Shown one piece after another: positions 45,581 through 55,791 of a stretch of 64,000 nucleotides of DNA. The position numbers and the translations under genes were made by a program. Numbering within the stretch: position 1 is the stretch's first letter; each line of letters opens with the position of its first letter. Source of the DNA: Pseudoalteromonas peptidolytica (lineage in GTDB: Bacteria; Pseudomonadota; Gammaproteobacteria; Enterobacterales; Alteromonadaceae); assembly GCF_012641745.1 (NCBI RefSeq), contig NZ_WEHZ01000013.1, positions 62,001-126,000 on the forward strand, written 5' to 3'. Under the pieces are notes generated by a model, which was not told the origin of the DNA, did no database searches, and saw only the letters and a list, made by a program, of their open reading frames with translations.

Positions 45581-45880
45581 TTAAGCCCTGCAAGTGGATA
45601 CAACGCTGTTGTCTTCCCCAAATCCATTTGGCACGTAATCATCCGCTTGATGATCGTTATCCCAGACCTCGCCATCAATCAAATATCTAAAATGGTAATC
45701 TTTGTCGGTTGGTAAACGGTGTTTAAGTTTAAAAGCACACTCTTTTTTAACAAACTTCATTGGCTCAGGTTGCCAGCCATTAAAATCCCCGACCAGCGCT
45801 ACAGTTTTAGCTTGTGGGTGTGAAAATGAAAATGTAACTTCTGCTTCGTCTTTTGTTTTAAAAAACCGTTTGGTGAGCAT
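45581..45880 (-). CDS. Stand-alone CBM48 (glycogen-binding, isoamylase N-like) protein
   Basis: A 99-aa protein. ATG 45880 is chosen because GGGGG lies four bases upstream; a longer frame to 45910 lacks a ribosome-binding site. The whole protein is one early-set domain: VTFSFSHPQAKTVALVGDFNGWQPEPMKFVKKECAFKLKHRLPTDKDYHFRYLIDGEVWDND, with the Trp pair and NGW loop of AMPK-beta-like glycogen-binding domains. It has no catalytic partner domain. First gene of the glg operon, so it may act as a glycogen-associated adaptor or regulator. That role is inference; the fold is clear. Confidence 0.9.
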   Translation of the reverse strand: MLTKRFFKTKDEAEVTFSFSHPQAKTVALVGDFNGWQPEPMKFVKKECAFKLKHRLPTDKDYHFRYLIDGEVWDNDHQADDYVPNGFGEDNSVVSTCRA

Positions 45881-46425
45881 ATAACCCCCATTTACCTTGT
45901 GTGAGTCCATATTTCACAGTGACGTACGCTAATACTGCAAACGACTGGTAACTGTGTACGATTTATTTTGGGTATTTTTTAAGAACCCAGCTATCTGACA
46001 CTGTACTAACACAGCACCATCAAGCCTGCTCTATCAATCACGAACCTCAAGTACAGCAAACAAATATTGAGTTTGTATGACAGTACTAATTTGGTGCGCT
46101 TTTGCACCACTTTGTCGCAACCTAAATCTGACAAGTCGTAATTCCAGGTTGCTATGAGATCCTTGCAATCGCTGAGCCAATTACGTTAAAAGTTAAGATG
46201 AAAGCTAGTAAAGAACCGTTCTCATGTAAAGTGAATTTAACTAATAATTGATCAAGCGCATATAAAGTCACGACCAATATGAGATTTTTGGTACTTTTGC
46301 ACGATGAAGTTTGCAACTGAATGCTAAAATGTGTAAAAAACTATCTTACAGACCAAATCATTATCGCCTACCATGTCATCTTAGCTTGATAACGTGAGTA
46401 GCGAATTTTTAAGGAAAGCCTATTC
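45881..46425. other. 545-bp divergent intergenic region upstream of glg operon and GGDEF-EAL gene
   Basis: No gene seen. Two small dyads stand out: TGGTGC (46092-46097) with GCACCA (46104-46109), and GCAACCT (46117-46123) with AGGTTGC (46146-46152). Promoters for both directions must lie here but I could not pick convincing -35/-10 pairs. Confidence 0.6.
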
Positions 46426-48327
46426 ATGACACGTGCTATAAGACTAACAAGTACCCTAGTTTTAGGCGCGTTATTTGTTGTCATATTGCTTCATCTATCG
46501 TTTAAAGCGCACGTTTTTGAATTACTATCTACTGGTTTTGCGGTTAGTTCATTAGAAAACTCAGTGGCATCACCTTGGTATGCCTTTTTATTACATGGAA
46601 TACATTTTAGTAGCAGCGAAAGTGACCTATTTGTGGTGATTGACCTTGCAGCTGATACACGCAAATTTATTGACGTCAACTTAGTATGGTATGACGTATT
46701 TACTTCCCCCATCACACTGACGGCTTTAGCGACCTTACTCACGATTATTTTTTATTTACTGAAGGCAGAATGTCGATACCGTAATCAAGATAGAGACGTG
46801 GACAAGATAAACAATGATGTACATAATATCCTGACTCGCCTTGAAGTTGACAGTGCACCGCTTCATCACAAGTCACCTCTTGCTGGGTTAAGTCACTCTA
46901 TTCATGATTTATCTAGTCACCTGGCGAGGGTTAAACGTCATTCCGAGTCGCAAATTTTTCAAGATAAGCTCACCAAGTTAATTGACCGCCATGCCTACAT
47001 TGACCATATCGAGGTAAAATTAAAACAAGCAGAACTCAATCAAGCAAAATGCGGCCTGCTATTTATTGACTTAGATGGCTTTAAACAAGTGAATGACTCT
47101 TTCGGTCACAGTTTTGGAGATGAAATTCTTATTCAAGTTGCACTACGACTATCAAAAGTAGTTCGTCAGTTTGGACTTGAAGACACCCACCCAATCTATG
47201 GACTTGAACAAAACTTATCACGCCTAGGGGGCGATGAGTTTTCGATTTTTATTCCCACACTTCCTAACCCTAATTTATGTACTGAAATTGCACAGTCTAT
47301 CTTGTGCGATATAGAGCGTGACTTTTTACTTGGCAATAAATTGGTAAAAATTGGCGCAAGTATTGGTATCGCGGTTTATCCCGACAGTGCAGCAACGCCA
47401 AACTCGCTGTTGCAAATGGCCGATGTAGCTATGTACCGTGCAAAATCAGACGGTCGCGGCATATTTAAAGTCTATTCACCTGAAATGGGCTCTAAAATGC
47501 GGCGCTATCATTACCTGCTTGAAGAACTGAGACTAGCCATTGCAGCACAAAGCTTTTATCTCTCATTCCAGCCTATCGTACATGTTGAAGATTGCGCGAT
47601 TGATTATTTTGAAGCGCTGATCCGCTGGAACCATCCAATAGAGGGGCTTATCCCCCCAGCTGAATTTATTCCTATTGCTGAAGAGTCTAATTTAATCCTA
47701 GAGCTTGGCGACTGGATCTTGCTTGAGTCATGCAGGCAAATGTCTGCTTGGCATAATGCAGGTATGAAGAAGGTAAAAATTTCGGTCAATGTCTCGGGTA
47801 TTCAGCTTAAACATCGGAAAATTTTTGAATGGGTCAATACAGCACTGGAAAAAACTGGGCTACCTGCAAGTGCATTGATGCTAGAAATTACCGAATCAAC
47901 GCTGATCAAAGCCAGCAATGAAACAATTTCTCAGCTACAGCAATGCAGAGATGCAGGAATAAGCGTTGCTATTGACGATTTTGGTACTGGTTTTAGCTCT
48001 TTGAGCACACTCGCTGACCTTCCTATCGATGTAATCAAAATCGACAAGCTATTTATCACTCAAGCAAATAGCAATCCGAAATATCGTAAAATATTAAATT
48101 CGATCAGTGAACTTGGACAGCAATTAGAGCTAAAAGTTGTCGCCGAGGGAGTTGAGCAAATTGAGCAATTTGAGTTAGTTAAAAACCTTGGGATCAGTTG
48201 TGTACAAGGCTACTTAGTCAGCAGACCAGAAAGCTCCAACAACGTTGGTAGCAAAGTGCTCAATGGCAATGTAAATCACATCGCAGCTACGGGCACGAGT
48301 ATTTGGTTGCCAGAACACGTAGGGTGA
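46426..48327 (+). CDS. Membrane-bound GGDEF-EAL protein
   Basis: A 633-aa c-di-GMP enzyme. TM1 ~8-25 and TM2 ~95-112 enclose a ~70-residue periplasmic sensor; a coiled linker precedes GGDEF (~175-350) and EAL (~365-615). GGDEF is intact at 268-272 (RLGGDEFSIF) with LLFIDLDGFKQVNDSFGH; no RxxD inhibitory site is visible before it. EAL is intact (EALIRW, 396-401) with VSVNVSGIQL, ITESTLI, AIDDFGTGFSSL and VVAEGVE, so both diguanylate cyclase and phosphodiesterase activities are possible. AAGGAA precedes the ATG. The periplasmic signal is unknown. Confidence 0.93.
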   Translation: MTRAIRLTSTLVLGALFVVILLHLSFKAHVFELLSTGFAVSSLENSVASPWYAFLLHGIHFSSSESDLFVVIDLAADTRKFIDVNLVWYDVFTSPITLTALATLLTIIFYLLKAECRYRNQDRDVDKINNDVHNILTRLEVDSAPLHHKSPLAGLSHSIHDLSSHLARVKRHSESQIFQDKLTKLIDRHAYIDHIEVKLKQAELNQAKCGLLFIDLDGFKQVNDSFGHSFGDEILIQVALRLSKVVRQFGLEDTHPIYGLEQNLSRLGGDEFSIFIPTLPNPNLCTEIAQSILCDIERDFLLGNKLVKIGASIGIAVYPDSAATPNSLLQMADVAMYRAKSDGRGIFKVYSPEMGSKMRRYHYLLEELRLAIAAQSFYLSFQPIVHVEDCAIDYFEALIRWNHPIEGLIPPAEFIPIAEESNLILELGDWILLESCRQMSAWHNAGMKKVKISVNVSGIQLKHRKIFEWVNTALEKTGLPASALMLEITESTLIKASNETISQLQQCRDAGISVAIDDFGTGFSSLSTLADLPIDVIKIDKLFITQANSNPKYRKILNSISELGQQLELKVVAEGVEQIEQFELVKNLGISCVQGYLVSRPESSNNVGSKVLNGNVNHIAATGTSIWLPEHVG

Positions 48328-48396
48328 TCCCCTCGCCTTACGTTGAAAAATAGATACAGTCTTATAAAACTCACTTCACGTTATCCATGAATTGTT

Positions 48397-48825
48397 CTAA
48401 CGCTTAAATTTTGTTTCTAAGATAACTGACGAATTAGTACGCTCTATTCCTTCCAAATTACCGATTTCGTCAAGTAGATGACTCAGCTGCTCCAGACTCT
48501 GCGCTTCAACAATAGCAATCAAGTCATATTCTCCACTTATAGCATAAAGTGCTGAAACATTCGGTAACTGTTGTAATGCCAAGTTTGCTTTTGCGGTGAG
48601 CTTTTGCTTTACCTTTATTGCAACATGGGCAGACACAAGGTCATCGATATATTGTTCAGCAAATTCGACCCGATAGCCCTTGATCACTCCATTTTGTTCT
48701 AATTTCGCAATACGGTTCTGTACTGTCGTTCTAGAAATATCGAGTTTTCGTGCTAACTCTGAGATGCTCTCCCGTGCATTATTTCGCAACAGTGCAATGA
48801 GCTTTTCGTCTTGTAAACTTATCAT
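48397..48825 (-). CDS. Lrp/AsnC-family transcriptional regulator
   Basis: A 142-aa regulator (ATG 48825 preferred; a TTG seven codons upstream is possible). N-terminal HTH: LRNNARESISELARKLDISRTTVQNRIAKLEQNGVIKGY; C-terminal RAM/ligand-binding domain: VSALYAISGEYDLIAIVEAQSLEQLSHLLDEIGNLEGIERTNSSVIL. It is divergent from the astC/argD-astA operon with ~185 bp between start codons. Members of this family often respond to amino acids, so arginine or ornithine control of the operon is a reasonable guess. Confidence 0.9.
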   Translation of the reverse strand: MISLQDEKLIALLRNNARESISELARKLDISRTTVQNRIAKLEQNGVIKGYRVEFAEQYIDDLVSAHVAIKVKQKLTAKANLALQQLPNVSALYAISGEYDLIAIVEAQSLEQLSHLLDEIGNLEGIERTNSSVILETKFKR

Positions 48826-48937
48826 TTTGCAATTTAACCATGTCAATTTGATATAAATAATAGCAAATATGTGAATTATTGCACTGCAAATTATTATAAA
48901 AGCGCGTAATAATGAGGAAATAGCAAGTTGGCTGTGA

Positions 48938-50215
<1,278 letters not shown>

Positions 50216-50221
50216 GGAGCT

Positions 50222-50237
50222 GGGGATCTTGATCCCC
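50222..50237 (+). other. Palindrome GGGGATC-TT-GATCCCC between astC and astA
   Basis: A perfect 7-bp stem with a two-base spacer, followed by a pyrimidine run, sits 9 bp before the astA start. It occupies the place where a ribosome-binding site would be; no Shine-Dalgarno sequence is seen for astA. It may be an attenuating or mRNA-processing hairpin, or an operator. Confidence 0.5.
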
Positions 50238-50245
50238 TCTTTCTC

Positions 50246-51271
50246 ATGTTAGTATTAAGACCAATACAAAAAACTGACTTTGATGCGCTAAAAACGATTG
50301 CGATTGAATCTGGTCACGGGTTTACCTCATTACCTGTCGACGATGAATTGCTATCGAATAAAATTGATCGCTCAGTTAAAAGCTTCACAAAGTCAGTTAC
50401 AAAACCGTATGACGAAGGCTATTTATTCGTTCTTGAAGACACCCAAACGGGAGAAATTATCGGCACCACGGCAATCGAGGCCGCTGTTGGTATGTCTGTA
50501 CCTCTGTATCACTACCACTTGGGTAAAACTGTACATCATTCAAGTACGCTTGGGGTTTACAACACCGTAGATATTTTGTCCATGTGTAACGATTACACTG
50601 GCAGTTCAGAGATTTGCACGCTGTTTTTACGAGAAGGTCATCGCCAAGGGTTAGCGGGGCGTTTTTTATCACGCAGCCGTTTTTTATTTATGGCCGAGCA
50701 TGCAGAGCGTTTTAGCGATACTGTTATTGCAGAAATGCGAGGCGTTAGCGATGAGCATGGTCATTCACCATTTTGGCAGTGGTTACAAGAACACTTTTTT
50801 AGTATCGAATTTCCACAAGCTGATCACTTAGTAGGACTGGGAGACAAGGTTTTTATTTGTGAGCTGATGCCGAAGTACCCTATTTACGCAAACTTACTAA
50901 GCCCAGAAGCACAAGCCGTTATCGGTCATGTACACGAAAAGACCAAACCTGCATTAAGATTATTACAAAAAGAAGGATTTGAGCACCGTGGTTACGTTGA
51001 TTTATTTGATGCGGGACCCACTGTTGAGGCTAAACTCGAAAATATCAGCACAGTAAGAGAATCTTTTAAGGGCGAGGTTGAAATTGTAACCTCAGTACCA
51101 AATAACCTCCCCAGCCTCGCAATTTCCAATGGTCGACTAGACGTGTTTAAAGCCATTTTTACCGATCAAGCATATTTGTGCGAAGCTGAGGAAAAAATTC
51201 AACTCACCACCGAAGTTGCAAATGCACTTGAAGTCACTCAAGGCGAGTTAATAAGCGCATTTAAATTATAA
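50246..51271 (+). CDS. astA: Arginine N-succinyltransferase
   Basis: A 341-aa enzyme of standard AstA length. It begins MLVLRPIQKTDFDALKTIAIESGHG (GNAT-like) and contains GYLFVLEDTQTGEIIGTTAIEA, CTLFLREGHRQGLAGRFLSRSRFLFMA and the internal MRGVSDEHGHSPFWQWLQEHFFSIEF block, all characteristic. It transfers a succinyl group from succinyl-CoA to arginine, first step of the ammonia-producing AST pathway. The start ATG 50246 aligns with family starts but lacks an obvious ribosome-binding site; the upstream gene ends 30 bp before. astD, usual downstream, is absent here. Confidence 0.94.
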   Translation: MLVLRPIQKTDFDALKTIAIESGHGFTSLPVDDELLSNKIDRSVKSFTKSVTKPYDEGYLFVLEDTQTGEIIGTTAIEAAVGMSVPLYHYHLGKTVHHSSTLGVYNTVDILSMCNDYTGSSEICTLFLREGHRQGLAGRFLSRSRFLFMAEHAERFSDTVIAEMRGVSDEHGHSPFWQWLQEHFFSIEFPQADHLVGLGDKVFICELMPKYPIYANLLSPEAQAVIGHVHEKTKPALRLLQKEGFEHRGYVDLFDAGPTVEAKLENISTVRESFKGEVEIVTSVPNNLPSLAISNGRLDVFKAIFTDQAYLCEAEEKIQLTTEVANALEVTQGELISAFKL

Positions 51272-51344
51272 ATTTCATGTCGTGCTAATACCAAAAGGTA
51301 TAACGTTAACAACTGTCACCGAGACAAAAAATTAGGAAACCATT

Positions 51345-52148
51345 ATGCACAACAACGTAGATACATTATTTGAACAGCTGTGGGATAATTACCTAGCAGT
51401 AACGCCCTCTGCGGTAAAGGTCCACGAACTGCTGGGCTCGACACAAAAAGATGACGTGATTAATGACCATATCGCGCTTCGCACCTTCAATATCGAAAAA
51501 GTTGGGCTAGAAAAACTCGCAGCACACTTCAAAGCTGTCGGTTATAAAGAGTGTGGTGAATATCACTTCGAAGCAAAAAAACTATATGCAAAGCACTATG
51601 AGCACCAAGATCCTACTAAACCAAAAGTGTTCATCTCTGAGCTGCTAGTTGAGAAATGCTCTGAAGAGCTACAAGCAATAGTTAAAGACATGGTTGAGCA
51701 AATTGACGAGTCAGCGGTTAGTGCTGAAAACTTTTTGTACTCAGGGACGCATTGGAGTGTATCTCACGACACATATAAAAAACTATTAGCAGAAAGTGAA
51801 TACGCAGCATGGATGTCGGCCTGGGGTTACCGTGCTAACCACTTCACGGTCAGTATCAACTATCTGAAAAACTTCACCACAATTGAAGCAGTCAACCAAG
51901 CACTAAAAGACAATGGCTTTGAGCTAAACACCTCAGGTGGCGAGATCAAAGGCTCACCAGAAGTGCTACTTGAGCAATCTTCTACACTTGCTGATCACCA
52001 ATCAGTGAAGTTCAGCGACGGTGAATTTAGTATCCCTAGTTGTTTTTATGAGTTTGCACTGCGCTATAAAAAACCAGATGGAGAGATCTACACCGGTTTT
52101 GTTGCAGCCTCTGCTGACAAGATTTTTGAAAGTACCAACGCAAGATAG
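51345..52148 (+). CDS. DUF1338 protein (2-oxoadipate dioxygenase/decarboxylase-like)
   Basis: A 267-aa protein of the short DUF1338 group. Putative metal ligands His42 (NDHIALRTF), His166 (ANHFTVSIN) and Glu236 (FYEFALRYK) are present, the His-His-Glu set of the longer homologue HglS, a Fe(II)-dependent 2-oxoadipate dioxygenase/decarboxylase. The substrate of the short group is not settled. AGGAAA precedes ATG 51345. It follows astA by 73 bp; in relatives astD normally comes between. A role in amino-acid degradation fits the context but is inference. Confidence 0.88.
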   Translation: MHNNVDTLFEQLWDNYLAVTPSAVKVHELLGSTQKDDVINDHIALRTFNIEKVGLEKLAAHFKAVGYKECGEYHFEAKKLYAKHYEHQDPTKPKVFISELLVEKCSEELQAIVKDMVEQIDESAVSAENFLYSGTHWSVSHDTYKKLLAESEYAAWMSAWGYRANHFTVSINYLKNFTTIEAVNQALKDNGFELNTSGGEIKGSPEVLLEQSSTLADHQSVKFSDGEFSIPSCFYEFALRYKKPDGEIYTGFVAASADKIFESTNAR

Positions 52149-52161
52149 TCACTGAAATGAC

Positions 52162-52181
52162 AGTGCTTGTACTCAAGCACT
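52162..52181. other. Hairpin AGTGCTTG/CAAGCACT after DUF1338 gene
   Basis: Perfect 8-bp inverted repeat (52162-52169 with 52174-52181) around a four-base loop, directly upstream of a second hairpin with a T-run. It has no T-run of its own. Confidence 0.6.
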
Positions 52182-52196
52182 CTGCCCAAATTGCGA

Positions 52197-52220
52197 AGCA
52201 GCCTTAAAGGCTGCTTTTTA
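52197..52220. terminator. Bidirectional terminator between DUF1338 and protease genes
   Basis: AGCAGCC and GGCTGCT form a stem around TTAAA, followed on the plus strand by TTTTTAT. The loop contains the stop codon of the minus-strand protease (52204-52206). Confidence 0.8.
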
Positions 52221-53037
52221 TATTAATTGCTTCACAAACTTGCGGCAATATCGCTTCAGTAATGCCTGCTGGCAGCTGGGTTAACTTAGGCGTAGCCAAC
52301 TTGGTTACATTGTTACCAGCAATAATATTATCAATCCAATCAGCGAAATAAGAAACGCGACTATAGACTTCTGTCACACCGTAACGGCCAATTTTTCCGC
52401 CCTCTACTCTTGAGCTTACCCCAAACACAATACCTTGCCCATTCTCATATTGATAGGCTGGACCGCCGCTATCTCCCCCACCCGACACACCTTCCAAAGG
52501 GAGCCCATTTTCACCACGGTCGAAGCTAAATTTAATAACCGGACCTTGGGCTACTTTTACGGTATTTTGTGCCCGTCGCATTTGACCTTGGTTAGCTAAA
52601 TTGTCAATCGTTTGCCCAGTTATACCATTACCAGTTCCTCCTATGCCGATAAACCATAAAACTTCATCAAGCTCTTCTTTTTCACGGTTAATCATCAGTG
52701 GCTTAACATCACTTAGCGCTTGCTGGATCTTGATAAGTGCAATATCGTGACTTTTCCCTGGCATATAGTCTGAGTGAACAAATACTTGGTCAATCACAGT
52801 AGGGACATTATTTATGAGTATTGTCGAATTCGGCCGCAGGCAAAATGTTGCATGAGCGGCGGTTAATACCCACTTTGATCCTATCAGTGTGCCATGCCCA
52901 CCATCGATGTAAAAAGTTGCTAATTGCGGCAATACATCGCTCGATACTCTATAGTCTGCGTCATCTACGTCATGTCGGATCACTATACTATGTGAATTAA
53001 AAGAAATACCTAATATTATCAAAAGCCAAAACCGCAT
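52204..53037 (-). CDS. Secreted trypsin-like serine protease
   Basis: A 277-aa S1 family protein with an N-terminal signal peptide (~1-17: MRFWLLIILGISFNSHS). The triad is visible: WVLTAAHATF (His62), SHDIALIKI (Asp98) and VSGGGDSGGPAY (Ser190). Pro-region is short; the mature protein may begin near IVIRHDVDD or later. Such enzymes are exported by marine bacteria to digest protein or for host interaction. Monocistronic, convergent with the DUF1338 gene, with repeats in its upstream region. Confidence 0.9.
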   Translation of the reverse strand: MRFWLLIILGISFNSHSIVIRHDVDDADYRVSSDVLPQLATFYIDGGHGTLIGSKWVLTAAHATFCLRPNSTILINNVPTVIDQVFVHSDYMPGKSHDIALIKIQQALSDVKPLMINREKEELDEVLWFIGIGGTGNGITGQTIDNLANQGQMRRAQNTVKVAQGPVIKFSFDRGENGLPLEGVSGGGDSGGPAYQYENGQGIVFGVSSRVEGGKIGRYGVTEVYSRVSYFADWIDNIIAGNNVTKLATPKLTQLPAGITEAILPQVCEAINIKSSL

Positions 53038-53222
53038 TTTATACTTCCTTTATCAAAACAGAGTGAGCCATCAAGGTGGTGTCCTATAATGGGTAAAAAA
53101 CCACCATAAAACATAATAATACGATGCTCAACCCCTGCGTACTTTTTCGCTCAATGACTAGGGCTTTTTGTATCTTACCGCTATTGAATACAAAGAAATG
53201 GTCTTACGGAAAATTCGGCTTT

Positions 53223-53371
53223 ATACCACTTATTTTGCTAACGTAAAGGTGTCTACATCAAAGCAGACAAGGTGAGAATTTTTTATTTGGTTGTTCTAAA
53301 TAAAAATTTTGAACATAGCGAGTGTCAGATTGACTTCCTTACATCGAGTAAGTAGTAAGACCAATTGGTAT
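53223..53371 (+). repeat. Dispersed MITE-like repeat, copy E (degraded long form)
   Basis: Begins ATACCACTTATTTTG, carries the AAAGGTGTCTACATC internal block, TTATTTGGTTGTTCTAAATAAA, an eroded AACATAGCGAGTGTCAGATT segment and ends GACCAATTGGTAT. Confidence 0.65.
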
Positions 53372-53559
53372 TATTGACGATGTTTGACATATTTTTGTCA
53401 AATAATACTTGTAGAGTTCATACTGGGCGACTCTACGGCGTCCAATAGTGTATGGTTCAATATCATTTGTTTAATCTGAGGTTTGGATAAGGAGTGCTTG
53501 AATTCATTGTTGCTTAAGCACAACTTAGTGTTCTCCTTATCTAGCCAGAGAGTTTTAGG

Positions 53560-53700
53560 GAGAACACCGCTTCCGCGTCCTGCTCTCGCTAAGGTATCTA
53601 CATCCTGTAGGCAAGGCGAATTTACGCATCAATAGCTGGCTATTGGAAGTAAATTCAACGCAGTTAGCGCTAAAACTGGCTGCTAGAAAGGTATTAATTA
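53560..53700 (+). repeat. Related repeat F
   Basis: Contains CCGCGTCCTGCTCTCGCTAAGG and TATCTACATCCTGTAGGCAAGG (the extra block of copy A) followed by AATTTACGC...AATTCAACGCAGTTAGCGC and AAAGGTATTAA. It shares architecture with copies A-E but has a different middle, and resembles 33820-33960. Confidence 0.5.
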
Positions 53701-53778
53701 TCCAAAGCTCAGGTTATTTAATTCAGAATTGACTGATATTTAGAGCTATTTAGCTAAGGAAGTTTTGAGGGAGTGATC

Positions 53779-54609
53779 ATGACCAGCTACGTTTCTATAT
53801 TTAACACGCTAAACCGAGGACTAAGTGTAAAACCTCCGGTTACGTATCCTGCTATGGATTCAAAGAAGCACTATAAGCATGAATTAAAATACTGGCAAAC
53901 TCAGCTATTACACGTACAGCAGGCCTATTTTCACCAAAAGAAGCGCGCTATTTTAGTATTTGAAGGATGGGATGCGGCTGGCAAAGGTGGTGCCATTCGC
54001 CGCATGACCGAAAAGCTCGACCCTAGAGGCTTTAAAGTGTTCCCTATCGCAAAACCCGACCCAGAAGAGCAAGGTCGACACTATCTGTACCGCTTTCAAA
54101 CTAAGCTTCCCCCGCTTGGCACTATGACTATTTTTGACCGCTCTTATTACGGACGAGTGTTAGTCGAACGCGTTGAAGGGTTTGCCAGCGAAAATGAATG
54201 GCGTCGCGCCTATCAAGAAATCAACGAATTTGAACGACTACTAGCCGATGATAACGTTCGCATTGTGAAAGTCTTTTTGCATATTAGCGAGAAAGAGCAG
54301 CTAAAACGATTTACAGAACGGTTAAATAACCCCTATAAACGTTGGAAGCTAACAGAAGAAGATATTCGTAACCGTAAAAAGCGTGAAGAGTACGAGCAAG
54401 CCATTGATGATATGTTTGGAAAAACCGATACAAACCTAGCGCCTTGGCATGTCATCCTTGCTGAACATAAATGGTATGCGCGAGTACAAGTATTAAAGAC
54501 CGTAGTCAATGCGCTCAGTGAGGGGGTCGATATTAGCCCGCCACCTATCGATAAAGCGGTTGTTAAGCTGGCTAAATCTCAATTGGGTATTATTCAAAAG
54601 GAGGACTAA
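53779..54609 (+). CDS. ppk2: Polyphosphate kinase 2
   Basis: A 276-aa PPK2-family phosphotransferase. ATG 53779 is chosen because GAGGGAG ends five bases before; a GTG two codons upstream overlaps that site. Walker A-like EGWDAAGKGG (62-71), GRHYLYRFQTKLPPLG and FDRSYYGRVLVERVEGF (Walker B and lid) are diagnostic. It transfers phosphate between polyphosphate and nucleoside di- or monophosphates; which substrate class cannot be fixed from sequence alone. DUF2252 begins three bases after its stop, so the two form an operon. Confidence 0.93.
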   Translation: MTSYVSIFNTLNRGLSVKPPVTYPAMDSKKHYKHELKYWQTQLLHVQQAYFHQKKRAILVFEGWDAAGKGGAIRRMTEKLDPRGFKVFPIAKPDPEEQGRHYLYRFQTKLPPLGTMTIFDRSYYGRVLVERVEGFASENEWRRAYQEINEFERLLADDNVRIVKVFLHISEKEQLKRFTERLNNPYKRWKLTEEDIRNRKKREEYEQAIDDMFGKTDTNLAPWHVILAEHKWYARVQVLKTVVNALSEGVDISPPPIDKAVVKLAKSQLGIIQKED

Positions 54610-54612
54610 TCC

Positions 54613-55791
54613 ATGAATCGTCATGACTATCTAGCATCTTATTTTGAGGAACGTGAAGGCGTGAGCGTTAGCCGTGAGTGCAGTAAATTCAGCAAAATGA
54701 GACTAAGTCCACTACGGTTTTTTCGGGGTAGTGCTGCACTGATGTACAAAGACCTACTAGAGCAACAAATTACCTTACCAGACACTGCCACTACACTTCC
54801 CCTGACTTACATTATGGGCGACTGTCATACAGGAAACTTCGGCTTTCATAGTGAAGAAGGCAGCCATGGTGATACCTTAATTTTTGAACCTAATGATTTC
54901 GACGATGCGTGTGTTGGACATGCAGTATGGGATCTGTTCCGCTTTTTGGTCAGTTTGCCTCTTACTCAACTGGAGGGAGGCCGCATTCAAGAGCAAGCTA
55001 AAGATATAAAAGATCGCAGCAAGCCTGTTGTGAATAAAGAACAGATACTCCAAGCACAACAGGTGTTTTTACAAAGCTACATAAAAACTTGTCAATTGTC
55101 GCTGGAACATAAAGTCGATAGTAATACCGGCCTAATTGTATTTAATAATAACCACATATTGTACAAACGGTGGCAAAAAGGCTTGCAAAGAATGGCGGGA
55201 GGTGCCGCATTTACGATTAAAAGTACGCTTGCTAAAGAGATTGACCTCAGTATTAAACCCCTTAGCTTTCGAGACGACAAACTCAGATTTAAGCAAATTG
55301 ATCCAGATTTGAAAGAGAGCCTTATTGACCACTTCGCGGCATACGTTGATGACGAAATTTTGGACTGTGTTGAGCGAATTGACCAAGGCACAGGTTCGTT
55401 GCACCTGAGCCGCTATTATTTATTGGTTGGGCCAAGTGTGCAAAAGCCTACCAAAGACATTCTGCCCCTGTGTCACATTGTTGAGATTAAGCAGCAGCAG
55501 GTTGCATCACCTCTGGCTTATTTTTCCAGCCTAAGCCCCGTTAACCGCCTCGACCCTGCGCATTTAACGGTTAATAGTCAAAGAAAAATGCAGCGCCGTA
55601 CCGATCTTATTTTGGATAATGCACTGTGGCAAGGCAGCCATTGGTTGGTGCGCTCACGTCACCATGCTCGTGTTGGTATCGACCCAGAAGACATCACTAT
55701 TGGTAAACGCGCTGCAACTAGATCCGGTTTTAGTCAATACGCGGAAACCTGCGGTGAGGCACTTGCCCTCTCCCACATGCGCTCAGATTGA
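54613..55791 (+). CDS. DUF2252 family protein, ended by an in-frame TGA
   Basis: As read, 392 aa. The family is kinase-like in fold: MRLSPLRFFRGSAALMYKDLL, YIMGDCHTGNFGFH and EPNDFDDACVGHAVWDLFRFLVSL are its hallmarks, and the C-terminus runs LVRSRHHARVGIDPEDITIG...ALALSHMRSD. The frame stays open after TGA (55789-55791) for 42 more residues to TAG 55918-55920, and these read like the expected C-terminal helices (VVAVLPDLIDELIKTACHY, SEQVIADWRWFCERG). A full-length relative would be about 435 aa, so the TGA is probably a nonsense change, a readthrough site or a sequencing error. Operon with ppk2. Confidence 0.8.
   Translation: MNRHDYLASYFEEREGVSVSRECSKFSKMRLSPLRFFRGSAALMYKDLLEQQITLPDTATTLPLTYIMGDCHTGNFGFHSEEGSHGDTLIFEPNDFDDACVGHAVWDLFRFLVSLPLTQLEGGRIQEQAKDIKDRSKPVVNKEQILQAQQVFLQSYIKTCQLSLEHKVDSNTGLIVFNNNHILYKRWQKGLQRMAGGAAFTIKSTLAKEIDLSIKPLSFRDDKLRFKQIDPDLKESLIDHFAAYVDDEILDCVERIDQGTGSLHLSRYYLLVGPSVQKPTKDILPLCHIVEIKQQQVASPLAYFSSLSPVNRLDPAHLTVNSQRKMQRRTDLILDNALWQGSHWLVRSRHHARVGIDPEDITIGKRAATRSGFSQYAETCGEALALSHMRSD

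Larger units (their letters stand above)
53038..53778. other. 741-bp intergenic region between protease and ppk2
   Basis: No gene. It contains copy E (53223-53371) and the related stretch F (53560-53700) of the dispersed repeats. Between them (53372-53559) and before them (53038-53222) nothing is recognisable apart from AT-rich sequence. Confidence 0.7.

Noticed and set aside
48860-48900. ArgR box upstream of astC
   Set aside because: A TGAAT half-site near 48870 has no convincing inverted partner at the right spacing.
51283-51303. Another repeat copy downstream of astA
   Set aside because: Only TAATACC and GGTATA are shared; there is no internal similarity to the family.
55789-55791. Selenocysteine at the in-frame TGA of DUF2252
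   Set aside because: No family member of this kind is known to need selenocysteine, and no bacterial SECIS-like hairpin was evident directly after the TGA; nonsense or readthrough is simpler.
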